Source: Gramella sp. KN1008 (lineage in GTDB: Bacteria > Bacteroidota > Bacteroidia > Flavobacteriales > Flavobacteriaceae). From it: a stretch of 64,000 nucleotides of DNA. Position numbers and translations under genes: made by a program. The stretch is taken from positions 62,001-126,000 of the forward strand of contig NZ_SJDV01000001.1 in NCBI RefSeq assembly GCF_004332155.1. The letters are read 5' to 3'. Positions 37,771 through 46,931 of this stretch are shown here, piece by piece (within the stretch, counting starts at the first letter, position 1; the number at the start of each line of letters is the position of its first letter). Below the pieces are notes generated by a model. That model was given only the letters and a program-made list of their open reading frames with translations. It searched no databases and was not told the origin of the DNA.

Positions 37771-38463
37771 ATGCCATCGCTGATTAAAGTTATTATTCCT
37801 GCCCATAATGAGGCCGATTCCATATCCCATGTAATTAACGATATTCCAGACTTCGTAGACGAGGTGATCGTTGTGAGCAATAATTCTACCGATGATACCG
37901 AGAAGAACGCTAAAGAATCTGGCGCAACGGTGCTTACCGAGTCCAGAAAGGGATACGGTTATGCCTGTTTAAAGGGAATGGAGTATATCGCTACACAGGA
38001 TCCCGAGCCGGATATCATTGTCTTCCTTGACGGGGACTATTCTGATTACCCGGAGGAAATGGAGAAACTTATTCAACCGATCATAGAAGATAACAAGGAC
38101 CTGGTAGTGGGAGCAAGGGTGAAGAGGTGGAGAGAAAAAGGTTCAATGACCTTTCCGCAGATCTTCGGAAACTGGCTAGCCACAACTCTTATGAAACTTT
38201 TCTTTGGTTCCAGCTTCACCGACCTGGGGCCGTTCAGGGCCATCAAATACCAAACACTGCTGCAGCTGGAGATGCAGGATAAAACTTATGGCTGGACGGT
38301 TGAAATGCAACTCAAGGCTTTACGACAAAAGCTAAGCTATGCCGAGGTGCCGGTACATTATAAGAATCGCATTGGTGTCTCCAAGGTTTCAGGAACGGTG
38401 AAAGGTGCTATCTTTGCAGGAGTAAAGATCCTCGGCTGGATTTTTAAATATAGTTTTAAATGA
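37771..38463 (+). CDS. GT2 glycosyltransferase, polyprenyl-phosphate hexosyltransferase-like
   Basis: A 230-residue GT2 enzyme with IKVIIPAHNEAD, VIVVSNNSTDDT, IIVFLDGDYSDYPEEM (DxD motif) and FGNWLATTLMKLFFGSSFTDLGPFRAI, a pattern of dolichyl- or polyprenyl-phosphate sugar synthases without a long membrane anchor. It could charge a polyprenyl phosphate for the membrane glycosyltransferase two genes on. It begins 41 bases after the Fe-S protein gene and overlaps the next by four bases. Confidence 0.87.
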   Translation: MPSLIKVIIPAHNEADSISHVINDIPDFVDEVIVVSNNSTDDTEKNAKESGATVLTESRKGYGYACLKGMEYIATQDPEPDIIVFLDGDYSDYPEEMEKLIQPIIEDNKDLVVGARVKRWREKGSMTFPQIFGNWLATTLMKLFFGSSFTDLGPFRAIKYQTLLQLEMQDKTYGWTVEMQLKALRQKLSYAEVPVHYKNRIGVSKVSGTVKGAIFAGVKILGWIFKYSFK

Positions 38464-39935
38464 TAGATTTAGCGGTAATTACCATTTACACTCTTGCTTT
38501 ACTCGTTATATTTATTTACAGCCTTTCCCAGCTTCATTTATTGGTGAATTATCTACGGGCTACTAAGACCACAGACGATTCGGAGAAATATGACTTTTCC
38601 GGGGAAGATGAATTACCGCCGGTCACCATTCAGTTGCCATTATATAATGAATATTATGTGGTGGAGCGTTTACTGAAAAATATTGCAAGAATAAATTACC
38701 CGAAAGATAAACTTGAGATCCAGGTACTCGATGATTCTACCGATCATTCAGTAGAAAAGACGAAAGTAATTGTTGACGAGCTCGCCTCTAAGGGCTTCGA
38801 TATTCAGCATATAAGGAGAAAGGAAAGAACCGGTTTTAAGGCAGGAGCCTTAAAGGAAGGCCTTAAAATTGCCAAAGGGGAGTTCATAGCGGTTTTTGAT
38901 TCCGATTTTATGCCGGGGGAAAACTGGCTTTTCAGAACACTTCCTTATTTTAAGAATAAAAAAATAGGTGTGGTTCAAACTCGTTGGGGACACTTGAACA
39001 GGGATTATTCGCTGCTTACCAGGATACAGGCCTTCGCACTTGATTTTCATTTCATACTTGAACAGACCGGTAGAAATTTCGGTCGTAATTTCATCAATTT
39101 CAATGGAACTGCAGGAATCTGGCGCAAGGAGTGTATTCTTGATGCGGGTAACTGGAGCGGCGATACGCTTACCGAAGATCTTGACCTTAGTTACAGGGCA
39201 CAGATGAAGAAATGGGAGTTCAAGTATCTCGAAAATGTGGAAACCCCTGCCGAATTGCCGGTCGTAATAAGCGCGGCGAGGAGTCAGCAGTTCAGGTGGA
39301 ACAAAGGCGCGGCTGAGAATTTCAGGAAGAACTACGGAAAACTTCTGCAGGATCCTTCGGTTTCCTTAAGTACAAAGTTCCACGGATTCTTCCATCTTTT
39401 GAATTCGAGCATGTTCCTTATTGTTCTATTACTCGCGATAATGAGCGTGCCCGTACTGTACATTAAGACTACAAACCCGGATTTCAGCTGGTATTTCAAT
39501 GTACTGAGAGCATTTGCCATTAGCACGCTAATATTCTTCGCCTGTTATTATGTGGCCTACGCCAGGATACATGGAAAGGGGATCAGGAGCTTCTTCAAAT
39601 TTATTGGAATGTTCCTCACTTTCTTTTCCATTGCCATGGGATTCTCCGTTCATAATTCGCTGGCCGTTCTGGAAGGGCACTTTGGAAAGAAATCTGAATT
39701 CATAAGGACTCCGAAATTCAATATAAATTCTTTAAAAGACAGCTGGAAGGGAAACAGATACCTGAGCAAAAAAATTTCAGGCAACCTGATTATTGAAGCC
39801 CTCCTGTTTCTCTATTTTGGATTTGCTATATTCAGTGCCTTTAAACTGAATGAATACGGATTACTGATCTTCCATCTTATGCTTTTCAGCGGATTCGGTT
39901 TCGTGGTTTTTAAAAGTCTGAAACCGGAAGTTTGA
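38460..39935 (+). CDS. Membrane GT2 glycosyltransferase, cellulose-synthase-like
   Basis: A 491-residue processive-type GT2: an N-terminal membrane helix, the catalytic domain with PPVTIQLPLYNEYYVVERLL, DSDFMPGENWL, TEDLDLSYRA and the QxxRW element RSQQFRWNKG, then four C-terminal helices. It may polymerise or transfer glucose or mannose units into a glycan or glycolipid. The start overlaps the preceding gene in an ATGA. Confidence 0.9.
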   Translation: MIDLAVITIYTLALLVIFIYSLSQLHLLVNYLRATKTTDDSEKYDFSGEDELPPVTIQLPLYNEYYVVERLLKNIARINYPKDKLEIQVLDDSTDHSVEKTKVIVDELASKGFDIQHIRRKERTGFKAGALKEGLKIAKGEFIAVFDSDFMPGENWLFRTLPYFKNKKIGVVQTRWGHLNRDYSLLTRIQAFALDFHFILEQTGRNFGRNFINFNGTAGIWRKECILDAGNWSGDTLTEDLDLSYRAQMKKWEFKYLENVETPAELPVVISAARSQQFRWNKGAAENFRKNYGKLLQDPSVSLSTKFHGFFHLLNSSMFLIVLLLAIMSVPVLYIKTTNPDFSWYFNVLRAFAISTLIFFACYYVAYARIHGKGIRSFFKFIGMFLTFFSIAMGFSVHNSLAVLEGHFGKKSEFIRTPKFNINSLKDSWKGNRYLSKKISGNLIIEALLFLYFGFAIFSAFKLNEYGLLIFHLMLFSGFGFVVFKSLKPEV

Positions 39936-39965
39936 TTATTTTAGCGGGAAGCTGACCCAACTTTT

Positions 39966-41402
39966 ATGGATTTCCGGAAATTAGAACTTTACCAGACCCC
40001 GATCATTTTTAGTCTTGGGTGTATCGCTTTTTACCTTTCTTTTGCTTATGACTTGGAGCGCATTGATTTTGTAAAGCTAGCAGGACTCTATGGAACTTTG
40101 TTCTTTATGAGCTTTAAGCTTATACAGGTGCAAAAGCATAATTACTGGATCCTGGTCTCGCTGGCCCTTATTTTTAGGTTGCTTTTCATTGTTTCAATAC
40201 CGGAATTATCCCAGGATTATTTTCGTTTCATATGGGATGGCCGACTTCTGGCAGCCGGTTGGAATCCTTATGAACATGTACCTGGGCAACTGATCTCAGA
40301 TCCCGAATTCATGGTTGCTCAGGCCCGGCAATTGCTCGAGGGGATGGGAAGTCTTAGTGCCAGTAATTTTACGAACTATGCACCGCTAAACCAGTTCATT
40401 TTTTCGGTTGCCGGATGGCTTGCGCCCACAAATATCCTGTTCTCTGTAATTTTCCTCAGGATAGTGATAATTGCTGCAGACTTTGGTACATTATACTTTG
40501 GAACACAGCTATTAAGAGCCCTGCGACTTCCCGATCATCGAATTTTCTGGTATATTCTCAATCCTTTTATAATAATAGAACTCACCGGAAATCTGCATTT
40601 TGAAGGCGTGATGGTCTTTTTCCTGGTGTGGGCTCTTTACCTGCTGCATAAAAAGAAATGGATTTGGAGTGCAGCCTTATTCGGACTTTCGGTTTCTGTG
40701 AAATTATTACCCCTGATGTTCCTTCCATTATTGTTCAGATATTTTAAGGCTTCAGCTCCACTCATCCAGACAAAAGAAAGTCATTCCGAAAGCAGGGTGA
40801 GTGATGCAAAAAGGAATCATCCTGAGCGGAGTCGAAATAGAGACGGTTTCTGGAAGCTTATACTTTATTACTTGTTGGTACTCATTGTAATTGCAGCCTT
40901 CTTTTTACCCTTCTTTTCTCCCGAAGTCATTCAGAATTTCACTCAAAGCATCGGACTCTGGTTTGGGAAATTTGAGTTCAATGCGAGCATTTACTACATT
41001 ATTAGATGGATAGGTTACCAGGTGAAAGGTTATAATATTATTGGGACCGCGGGTGTGGTGCTTCCGTTTATCACTTTTCTGATAATTATGGCATTGAGTT
41101 TTTTCAGAAAAAATAACAATACTCAGCAGCTGATCACTAATATGCTTTTTGCGATCACTGCTTATCTATTTCTTTCAACAACTGTTCATCCCTGGTACCT
41201 CACAATCCCGCTGGTTCTCTCGGTGTTTACCGAATTCAGATATATGATCGTATGGACAGGTGTTGTGGTGCTTAGTTATTTTGCGTATTCAAATGCTGAA
41301 TACCAGGAAAATATGTGGTTTATTGCACTGGAGTATCTAGTGGTTTTTACCTATCTGCTATGGGAATTGCTCGGTAGAAAACCCCTTAAATTTATTCGTT
41401 GA
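39966..41402 (+). CDS. Multi-pass polyprenyl-phosphate-dependent mannosyltransferase-like protein
   Basis: A 478-residue protein with about eleven hydrophobic segments. The first loop carries LSQDYFRFIWDGRLLAAGWNPYEH, an acidic motif typical of GT-C enzymes such as GT87/PIG-type mannosyltransferases. The cytosolic loop at about residues 268-293 is an insertion of hydrophilic residues (TKESHSESRVSD...NHPERSRNRD) encoded by a dispersed DNA repeat (40780-40837). The 3' end overlaps the convergent fusion gene by 11 bases. Confidence 0.8.
   Translation: MDFRKLELYQTPIIFSLGCIAFYLSFAYDLERIDFVKLAGLYGTLFFMSFKLIQVQKHNYWILVSLALIFRLLFIVSIPELSQDYFRFIWDGRLLAAGWNPYEHVPGQLISDPEFMVAQARQLLEGMGSLSASNFTNYAPLNQFIFSVAGWLAPTNILFSVIFLRIVIIAADFGTLYFGTQLLRALRLPDHRIFWYILNPFIIIELTGNLHFEGVMVFFLVWALYLLHKKKWIWSAALFGLSVSVKLLPLMFLPLLFRYFKASAPLIQTKESHSESRVSDAKRNHPERSRNRDGFWKLILYYLLVLIVIAAFFLPFFSPEVIQNFTQSIGLWFGKFEFNASIYYIIRWIGYQVKGYNIIGTAGVVLPFITFLIIMALSFFRKNNNTQQLITNMLFAITAYLFLSTTVHPWYLTIPLVLSVFTEFRYMIVWTGVVVLSYFAYSNAEYQENMWFIALEYLVVFTYLLWELLGRKPLKFIR
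40780..40837 (+). repeat. Dispersed GTCAT(T/C)C-TGAGCGGAGTCGAA-type repeat inside a coding region
   Basis: GTCATTCCGA at 40780 and ATCATCCTGAGCGGAGTCGA at 40816 belong to the short repeat GTCATTCTGAGCGGAGTCGAAG that is common in many Bacteroidota, as I recall. Both parts stay in frame within the glycosyltransferase gene and encode the hydrophilic loop. Confidence 0.6.
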
Positions 41403-43167
41403 CTTGAGAATTATAAGGAGTGTAGAAATTCCATTCCCAGGGTGTATAGGTGTCCTTTATAGCTACCTCTAATAACTCCTTAAATATTCCCCCGGCATTC
41501 TCGCTATTCGTCATCATGAGTATCCCGCTTCCGCATTCAGGAAAGATTACGGAATGATGCTGAAAACCGCTTCCGAAGCCTTCTTTAAAGGCTCCCCAGC
41601 CATAGGGTGTTTGGAATAAGCCCCATCCCAGTCCGTAAGAGAGTTTGATGTCATCATTCAGATCCCCGTCTTTTTCTGCCAGAGGTCCAAATTGCCTTAA
41701 AGAGTGTATGCGTACCTGAGGACTGAATAATTCGTCCCATGATTCTGCCTTCAGAATTTTCTTGTTCAGCACAGCTAAAAGGAATTTATTGTAATCCTCG
41801 AGAGTTGTTTCCAGCGTACTTGGAGCCCTTGGTTCATTATCCTTATCTTTTACATAGGCCTGTCCCATTGAGTTATGTCCCAGGGCATATCCCTTTTCAA
41901 ATTCTTCCTGCCACTTATAACTGGAATTTTCCATATTTAATGGCTGAAAAACGATCTCCTTGGCAAGCTCTTCAAAACCTTTTCCAGTGAGCTTTTCCAA
42001 TACTACCTGTAGGTATACCATGCCTTCTCCAGAATATAAATACCTACTTCCTGGTGTATGTTTCACTCTGAGTTTCTTATCGGGTTCAAAGAATCTCCAG
42101 TTTGGAAATCCACTGGTATGGGCAAGACACATCCTCGCGGTGATCTTATGGTAAAGAGAATCCTTTTTCAGGTCTGAATAATCATCATGCCATTTGGTTT
42201 GAGGTTCATACTCATATATTTTCTTTGGTAAGTAGGATTCCAGTGGGGTGTCCAGTTGAATAACATTTTCCTCAACCAGTTTCATAACAATGACGCTGAA
42301 GACAGCTTTGCTCAGGGAAGCCCCATAGATGTTGGTAGTGTCGTTAAGCTTTAGTTTTTCATTATTGTTCCTGAATCCAAAACTTTTGGAGTATGAAAGT
42401 CTATTATCATTGAATACACTTACTACCATGCCCGGAACATTTGCATCATTCATCAGGAACGTAATATGACTTGATAGTGAATCCCTGGAAATTTCAGTTC
42501 CGTCCAGTCGCTCAATTGTTTGTGAATAGCTTGTTGATGAAACTAAAAATATAGGCAGAAGCAGGATGGCTATCGTTTTTCCTTTTTTCGAATTGATTCC
42601 CTTCTTTTTCGAAAGAAAGGGGATTGACAGGGGGTAATAACATTTATTCCTGTTAACAACAGAAATTATATTGAACAGCATAATAACCACGGCGAGTGGC
42701 AGGATCCCTATAAATACAAAGAATCCTACGCCTTCTATAGTGATTAATGCTATGAATGCGAGAATTACTGCTATAACCAGGGTAATCTGGAAATTGATCA
42801 CCTTTCTCCCATGTTCATAATACAGTATATTATCTTCCTTTTTATGGATCCACAGGAATAACGGAATGAAAACATTAAAAAGAGGAAGTATAAAACCTAT
42901 AAACGGAGTGGCGTGAAAAAGTAATAACCATTTTTTCTGAATGCTTTCCTCTTTTGGATTGTCAAGTGGAATTAGATCATCCACTTCAATTTCCATAGCC
43001 GCTGCCAGAAGTTTAACTGTTTGCAGATGAGGTTCGGTTTCTCCCTTTTCTATTCGCTGGATTGTTCTAACTGTAACGTTGGTCTTTTCTGACAGTTCTT
43101 TTTGGGTGAGGCCTTTTAACTTTCGGTTATAAACCAGATTAGCGGCAATCGAATTCTTATTTTCCAT
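41392..43167 (-). CDS. XRE regulator - DUF4870 - serine hydrolase (beta-lactamase fold) fusion
   Basis: A 591-residue protein from ATG at 43167 (a TTG at 43188 is in frame). Residues about 8-65 form an XRE helix-turn-helix (RKLKGLTQKELSEKTNVTVRTIQRIEKG). A DUF4870-like membrane region follows (about 75-175, three helices), then a segment like a signal peptide (GKTIAILLLPIFLVSSTSYSQ), and a class C beta-lactamase fold domain with S284-x-x-K287 (SLSK) and Y378-S-G. If the topology is right, the DNA-binding part is in the cytosol and the hydrolase in the periplasm. Its 3' end overlaps the convergent glycosyltransferase gene. Confidence 0.88.
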   Translation of the reverse strand: MENKNSIAANLVYNRKLKGLTQKELSEKTNVTVRTIQRIEKGETEPHLQTVKLLAAAMEIEVDDLIPLDNPKEESIQKKWLLLFHATPFIGFILPLFNVFIPLFLWIHKKEDNILYYEHGRKVINFQITLVIAVILAFIALITIEGVGFFVFIGILPLAVVIMLFNIISVVNRNKCYYPLSIPFLSKKKGINSKKGKTIAILLLPIFLVSSTSYSQTIERLDGTEISRDSLSSHITFLMNDANVPGMVVSVFNDNRLSYSKSFGFRNNNEKLKLNDTTNIYGASLSKAVFSVIVMKLVEENVIQLDTPLESYLPKKIYEYEPQTKWHDDYSDLKKDSLYHKITARMCLAHTSGFPNWRFFEPDKKLRVKHTPGSRYLYSGEGMVYLQVVLEKLTGKGFEELAKEIVFQPLNMENSSYKWQEEFEKGYALGHNSMGQAYVKDKDNEPRAPSTLETTLEDYNKFLLAVLNKKILKAESWDELFSPQVRIHSLRQFGPLAEKDGDLNDDIKLSYGLGWGLFQTPYGWGAFKEGFGSGFQHHSVIFPECGSGILMMTNSENAGGIFKELLEVAIKDTYTPWEWNFYTPYNSQVNE

Positions 43168-43313
43168 TCTTTGATTTGTTTGGAACAAACTTAGACTTAA
43201 GCTCTTGAAATTTAGGCGACATTAGGGTGTCACCTGAATGTCATTTCCTTTAAAATTCCTCTGGTTGGCTTTCTTAGAGGTCTGCGTTCCAAAAACGAAC
43301 CTAAAAATAAGAA

Positions 43314-43349
43314 AATAAAAAAAGCTGTCCGCCAATTGCGGACAGCTTT
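43314..43349 (-). terminator. Terminator of the polyamine operon
   Basis: A 12-base-pair stem AAAGCTGTCCGC / GCGGACAGCTTT (43321-43332 with 43338-43349) with a five-base loop is followed on the minus strand by a T run, 22 bases after the deoxyhypusine-synthase-like gene. Confidence 0.92.
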
Positions 43350-43370
43350 CCTTATTGAAAGTCGGGATCT

Positions 43371-44342
43371 CTACATATCCAAGAGATATGCAAAGACCAG
43401 GGGGGCAACTATCGTTGCGTCGCTTTCAATAATATGTTTAGGGGTGTTGATATCAAGTTTACCCCATGTGATCTTCTCATTGGGCACAGCTCCGGAATAG
43501 GATCCGTAACTGGTGGTTGAATCTGAGATCTGGCAGAAATAGCTCCAGAAAGGAGTGTCTGTTCTTTCCATATCCTGATACAGCATTGGTACGACGCAGA
43601 TCGGGAAATCTCCCGCGATCCCTCCGCCAATCTGGAAGAACCCGATCCCATTCTGGGAATTCTCGGTATACCAGTCGGCCAGGAAGGTCATGTACTCAAT
43701 ACCAGATTTCATGGTGCTTGCCTTTAATTCTCCTTTCAGTACATAGGAGGCGAAAATATTTCCCAGTGTACTGTCTTCCCATCCGGGTACCACCATTGGT
43801 AAGTTCTTTTCGGCTGCGGCATACATCCATGAATCCTTGATGTCTATTTCATAATGCTCTTCCATCACTCCGCTTAAAAGCAGTTTATGAAGGAATTCGT
43901 GAGGAAAATAACGTTCTCCCTTTTCTTCAGCATCTTTCCAGATCTTAAAGATATGCTCCTGGATTCTCCTGAAAGCTTCCTCTTCGGGGATACAGGTATC
44001 GGTAACCCGGTTGAGTCCTTTTTCCAAAAGCTCCCATTCCTCCTGAGGAGTAAGGTCCCTGTAATTTGGCACTCGTTTATAATGCGAATGCGCCACAAGG
44101 TTCATCACATCCTCTTCAAGGTTTGCACCTGTACAGGAGATGATATGCACCTTATCCTGACGGATCATTTCAGCAAAGATCTTTCCCAGCTCTGCAGTAC
44201 TCATGGCACCGGCAAGGGAAACCAGCATCTTTGAGCCGTTCTCCAGTTGTTTTTCGTAATCCTTTGCCGCATCTACAAGGGCAGCTGCGTTAAAGTGTAA
44301 ATAATATTTCTCAATGAACTGAGATATCTGTCCTTTACTCAT
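43371..44342 (-). CDS. Deoxyhypusine-synthase-like enzyme, probable homospermidine synthase
   Basis: A 323-residue member of the deoxyhypusine synthase fold. The catalytic lysine is kept: K295 in EKITWGKLDIN, equivalent to the WGK lysine of human DHS. Bacteria have no eIF5A, and relatives in bacteria are known to have become homospermidine synthases, joining an aminobutyl group from one putrescine to another. The gene follows agmatinase with an eight-base overlap in an arginine-to-putrescine operon, so putrescine is the likely substrate. Flavobacteria are known to contain homospermidine. Agmatine as acceptor is an alternative. Confidence 0.85.
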   Translation of the reverse strand: MSKGQISQFIEKYYLHFNAAALVDAAKDYEKQLENGSKMLVSLAGAMSTAELGKIFAEMIRQDKVHIISCTGANLEEDVMNLVAHSHYKRVPNYRDLTPQEEWELLEKGLNRVTDTCIPEEEAFRRIQEHIFKIWKDAEEKGERYFPHEFLHKLLLSGVMEEHYEIDIKDSWMYAAAEKNLPMVVPGWEDSTLGNIFASYVLKGELKASTMKSGIEYMTFLADWYTENSQNGIGFFQIGGGIAGDFPICVVPMLYQDMERTDTPFWSYFCQISDSTTSYGSYSGAVPNEKITWGKLDINTPKHIIESDATIVAPLVFAYLLDM

Positions 44343-45210
44343 CTTCGTCGTCTTCGTTGTAATTTTGATATTTGAATTTGTAGCTCAGCATCTTATAGTA
44401 AAGTTTTGCCGCAAGGAAATCTGAAGATTTCTCTTTTTCATTCGGGCAAAGCTCTACGATGTCAAAGCCGACCACATTCTTCTTTTTGAACATCATTTTC
44501 AGGAATTCCAGGGTTTCGTACCAGAATAATCCTCCTGGTTCTGGTGTGCCTGTAGACGGTAAGATACTCGGGTCAAAAGCATCAAGGTCTATTGTGATAA
44601 ATACATTTGGCGTCATCTGCCCTATGGCATCATCCTGCCAGTCTTCATAAAGGTCATGAGCAAAATAGACCTGGTTCTCATCCATATGGTCCATTTCAGA
44701 AATATCCATGGAGCGTATCCCAACCTGGATAAGGTTCGTGGTCTTTCTGGCCTCATGTAAGGCGCAGGCATGGTTACATTTGGAACCTTCATATTCAGGT
44801 CTAAGGTCGGCATGAGCATCGATCTGTACCACGGTAAGATCTTCAAAAGACTCATTAAACGCTCTGATGCTTCCTATAGAAATTGAATGTTCCCCACCAA
44901 AAAGAGTAACGAACTTATCCTGTTTAATATAGTTCTTGGTCGTCTTGTAAACAGCTTCCACCATCTTCTCCGGAGAAGAATCTTCGGTCACTGGAGGTGC
45001 AAGGTAAACACCTTTCTTATACACCTCACTTCGGGTCTCAATATCGAACAGCTCCATATTCTCGGAGGCGTTCAGAAAAGCATCAGGGCCTTTATCGGCT
45101 CCTTTTTGCCAGGTACTGGTACCATCGTAGGGAACAGGAATCAATACCACTTTCGCTTCGTCTATACGAGCATATTTATCGGGTATCCCGGCATAATTCT
45201 TTTTGCTCAT
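44335..45210 (-). CDS. speB: Agmatinase (ureohydrolase family)
   Basis: A 291-residue ureohydrolase with the Mn-binding motifs FGGEHSIS, QIDAHADLR and TIDLDAFDPSILPSTGTPEPGG. It should hydrolyse agmatine to putrescine and urea. It lies 40 bases after the arginine decarboxylase gene and overlaps the next gene by eight bases. A guanidinobutyrase or formimidoylglutamase activity cannot be excluded, but the context favours agmatinase. Confidence 0.9.
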   Translation of the reverse strand: MSKKNYAGIPDKYARIDEAKVVLIPVPYDGTSTWQKGADKGPDAFLNASENMELFDIETRSEVYKKGVYLAPPVTEDSSPEKMVEAVYKTTKNYIKQDKFVTLFGGEHSISIGSIRAFNESFEDLTVVQIDAHADLRPEYEGSKCNHACALHEARKTTNLIQVGIRSMDISEMDHMDENQVYFAHDLYEDWQDDAIGQMTPNVFITIDLDAFDPSILPSTGTPEPGGLFWYETLEFLKMMFKKKNVVGFDIVELCPNEKEKSSDFLAAKLYYKMLSYKFKYQNYNEDDEDE

Positions 45211-45250
45211 GGCTAATTAAATTGATTAGTTGTTTTAAAGTTATAAAATA

Positions 45251-46654
45251 TTAATTGTTTCTATTGTAACCTAAAATATTCAGCATGTCCTCTGCATCCT
45301 GCTGTTCGCTGAAAAGGCGATATGTAAGCTCACCTTTTTCATCCCGGTCTATCAGGATATGTTTTGGCTGTGGGATCAAACAGTGTTGAAGTCCGCCAAA
45401 ACCTCCAATGGTATCCTGATAGGCACCCGTATTAAAGAATCCTATATATAAAGGTTTCTCTCGTTTGAATTTCGGAAGGTAGATCGCATTGGTATGTTGC
45501 TCTGAGTTGTAATAATCATCAGAATCACAGGTGAGTCCGCCCAATAGCACTCTTTCATATTCATCGTTCCATCGATTGATGGCCAGCATCACGAATTTCT
45601 TGCTGATCGCCCAGGTATCGGGCAGGGTGGTAATGAAAGATGAATTGATCATATTCCATTTTTCCCTGTCGTTCTGCTGTTTCTGATAAAGCACTTCATA
45701 GATGGCCCCACCGCTTTCACCCACGGTGAAACTTCCAAATTCTGTAAAGATATGTGGTGCTTCAACTTCAGCTTCTTCACAGGCAAGCTGTATCTGGTTG
45801 ATGATCTCTTCCACCATATACTGGTAGTCGTATTCAAAGGCCAGTGAATTCTTAATAGGGAATCCGCCGCCGATGTTCAGGCTATCCAGGGTAGGACATA
45901 TGCGCTTCAGAGCGATATATACTTTAAGACACTTGTTCAGTTCATTCCAGTAATAGGCCGTATCGCGAATTCCTGTATTGATAAAGAAATGAAGCATCCT
46001 AAGGTCTACCTGCTCGTTGTCTTCCAGTTGTTTCTTGTAGAAAGGAACAATGTTCTTATAGCCAATCCCCAGTCTTGAGGTATAGAATTCGAATTTCGGC
46101 TCTTCCTCCGAGGCTATCCTGATTCCTACTTGGAACTTTCCTTTTATGTTTTCTGAAAGCAGGTCCAGTTCCTCATAATTGTCAATTATGGGAAGGCAGT
46201 TCTTGTGCCCTTCATTTAAGAGCCTGCTGATATTTTCTATATACTGATCCCTTTTAAAGCCGTTGCATATCACCCAGGTCTCATCAGTTATCCTGCCCGC
46301 ACGTTTTAGCTTTTCAACGATATTTATATCGAAGGCCGATGAGGTCTCTATATGGATGTCATTCTTTAAAGCCTCATTTAGAACATGTTCAAAGTGAGAG
46401 CTTTTTGTACAATAACAGTAATTGTAAGACCCTGGATAATTATATTTCTCAATGGCATTCTTAAACCAGCCTTTTGCCCGGTTTATATTAGCAGAGATCT
46501 TGGGAAGATAGGTGAACTTCAATGGAGCTCCATACTTCTCTACCAGTTCCATCAGGTTTATATCGTGAAATTTTAACTGGCTACCATTTAAGGTAAATTC
46601 TTCCTGCGGGAAGTAATAGGTCTGGTCAATGAGGTCGCTGTACTTGGTATTCAA
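45251..46654 (-). CDS. speA: Arginine decarboxylase, fold-type III, Bacteroidota form
   Basis: A 467-residue PLP-dependent decarboxylase of the alanine-racemase fold. The Schiff-base lysine is in CYCTKSSHFEHV (about residue 81), the PLP-phosphate region is NIGGGFPIK, and the C-terminal active-site part is LTCDSDDYYN and FFNTGAYQDTIGG. It is shorter than the 650-residue E. coli SpeA and belongs to the compact form found in this phylum. It opens the operon speA-speB-DHS-like, and the 276 bases before it, AT-rich, should carry its promoter. Confidence 0.88.
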   Translation of the reverse strand: MNTKYSDLIDQTYYFPQEEFTLNGSQLKFHDINLMELVEKYGAPLKFTYLPKISANINRAKGWFKNAIEKYNYPGSYNYCYCTKSSHFEHVLNEALKNDIHIETSSAFDINIVEKLKRAGRITDETWVICNGFKRDQYIENISRLLNEGHKNCLPIIDNYEELDLLSENIKGKFQVGIRIASEEEPKFEFYTSRLGIGYKNIVPFYKKQLEDNEQVDLRMLHFFINTGIRDTAYYWNELNKCLKVYIALKRICPTLDSLNIGGGFPIKNSLAFEYDYQYMVEEIINQIQLACEEAEVEAPHIFTEFGSFTVGESGGAIYEVLYQKQQNDREKWNMINSSFITTLPDTWAISKKFVMLAINRWNDEYERVLLGGLTCDSDDYYNSEQHTNAIYLPKFKREKPLYIGFFNTGAYQDTIGGFGGLQHCLIPQPKHILIDRDEKGELTYRLFSEQQDAEDMLNILGYNRNN

Positions 46655-46931
46655 TTTTTGAAAAAATTTTAAAGGCTAAAAATTAGAGAATAATTTATAG
46701 GGTCAAAAAAATCGACTGGTAAATTAATGTTAAGAATAGAAGGAGGGGAAACAAGAGGTTAACAAAGAATGGTCTTTGCGCACTGCTGCAGGTTGAACCT
46801 GTAAAAGCTTCAGGCCATAAAAAGGTGTTTCTTTTCAATTACATAAAAATCGATACGAAGCCGGCTATCCCGACCTCTGTTTTGACCCGGTAAATGTATT
46901 AAAAAAATAAAAGGAAAAACTTAAAAAATCA

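Noticed and set aside
43371..44342. True deoxyhypusine synthase function
   Set aside because: The substrate eIF5A does not occur in bacteria; a polyamine synthase role fits the operon.
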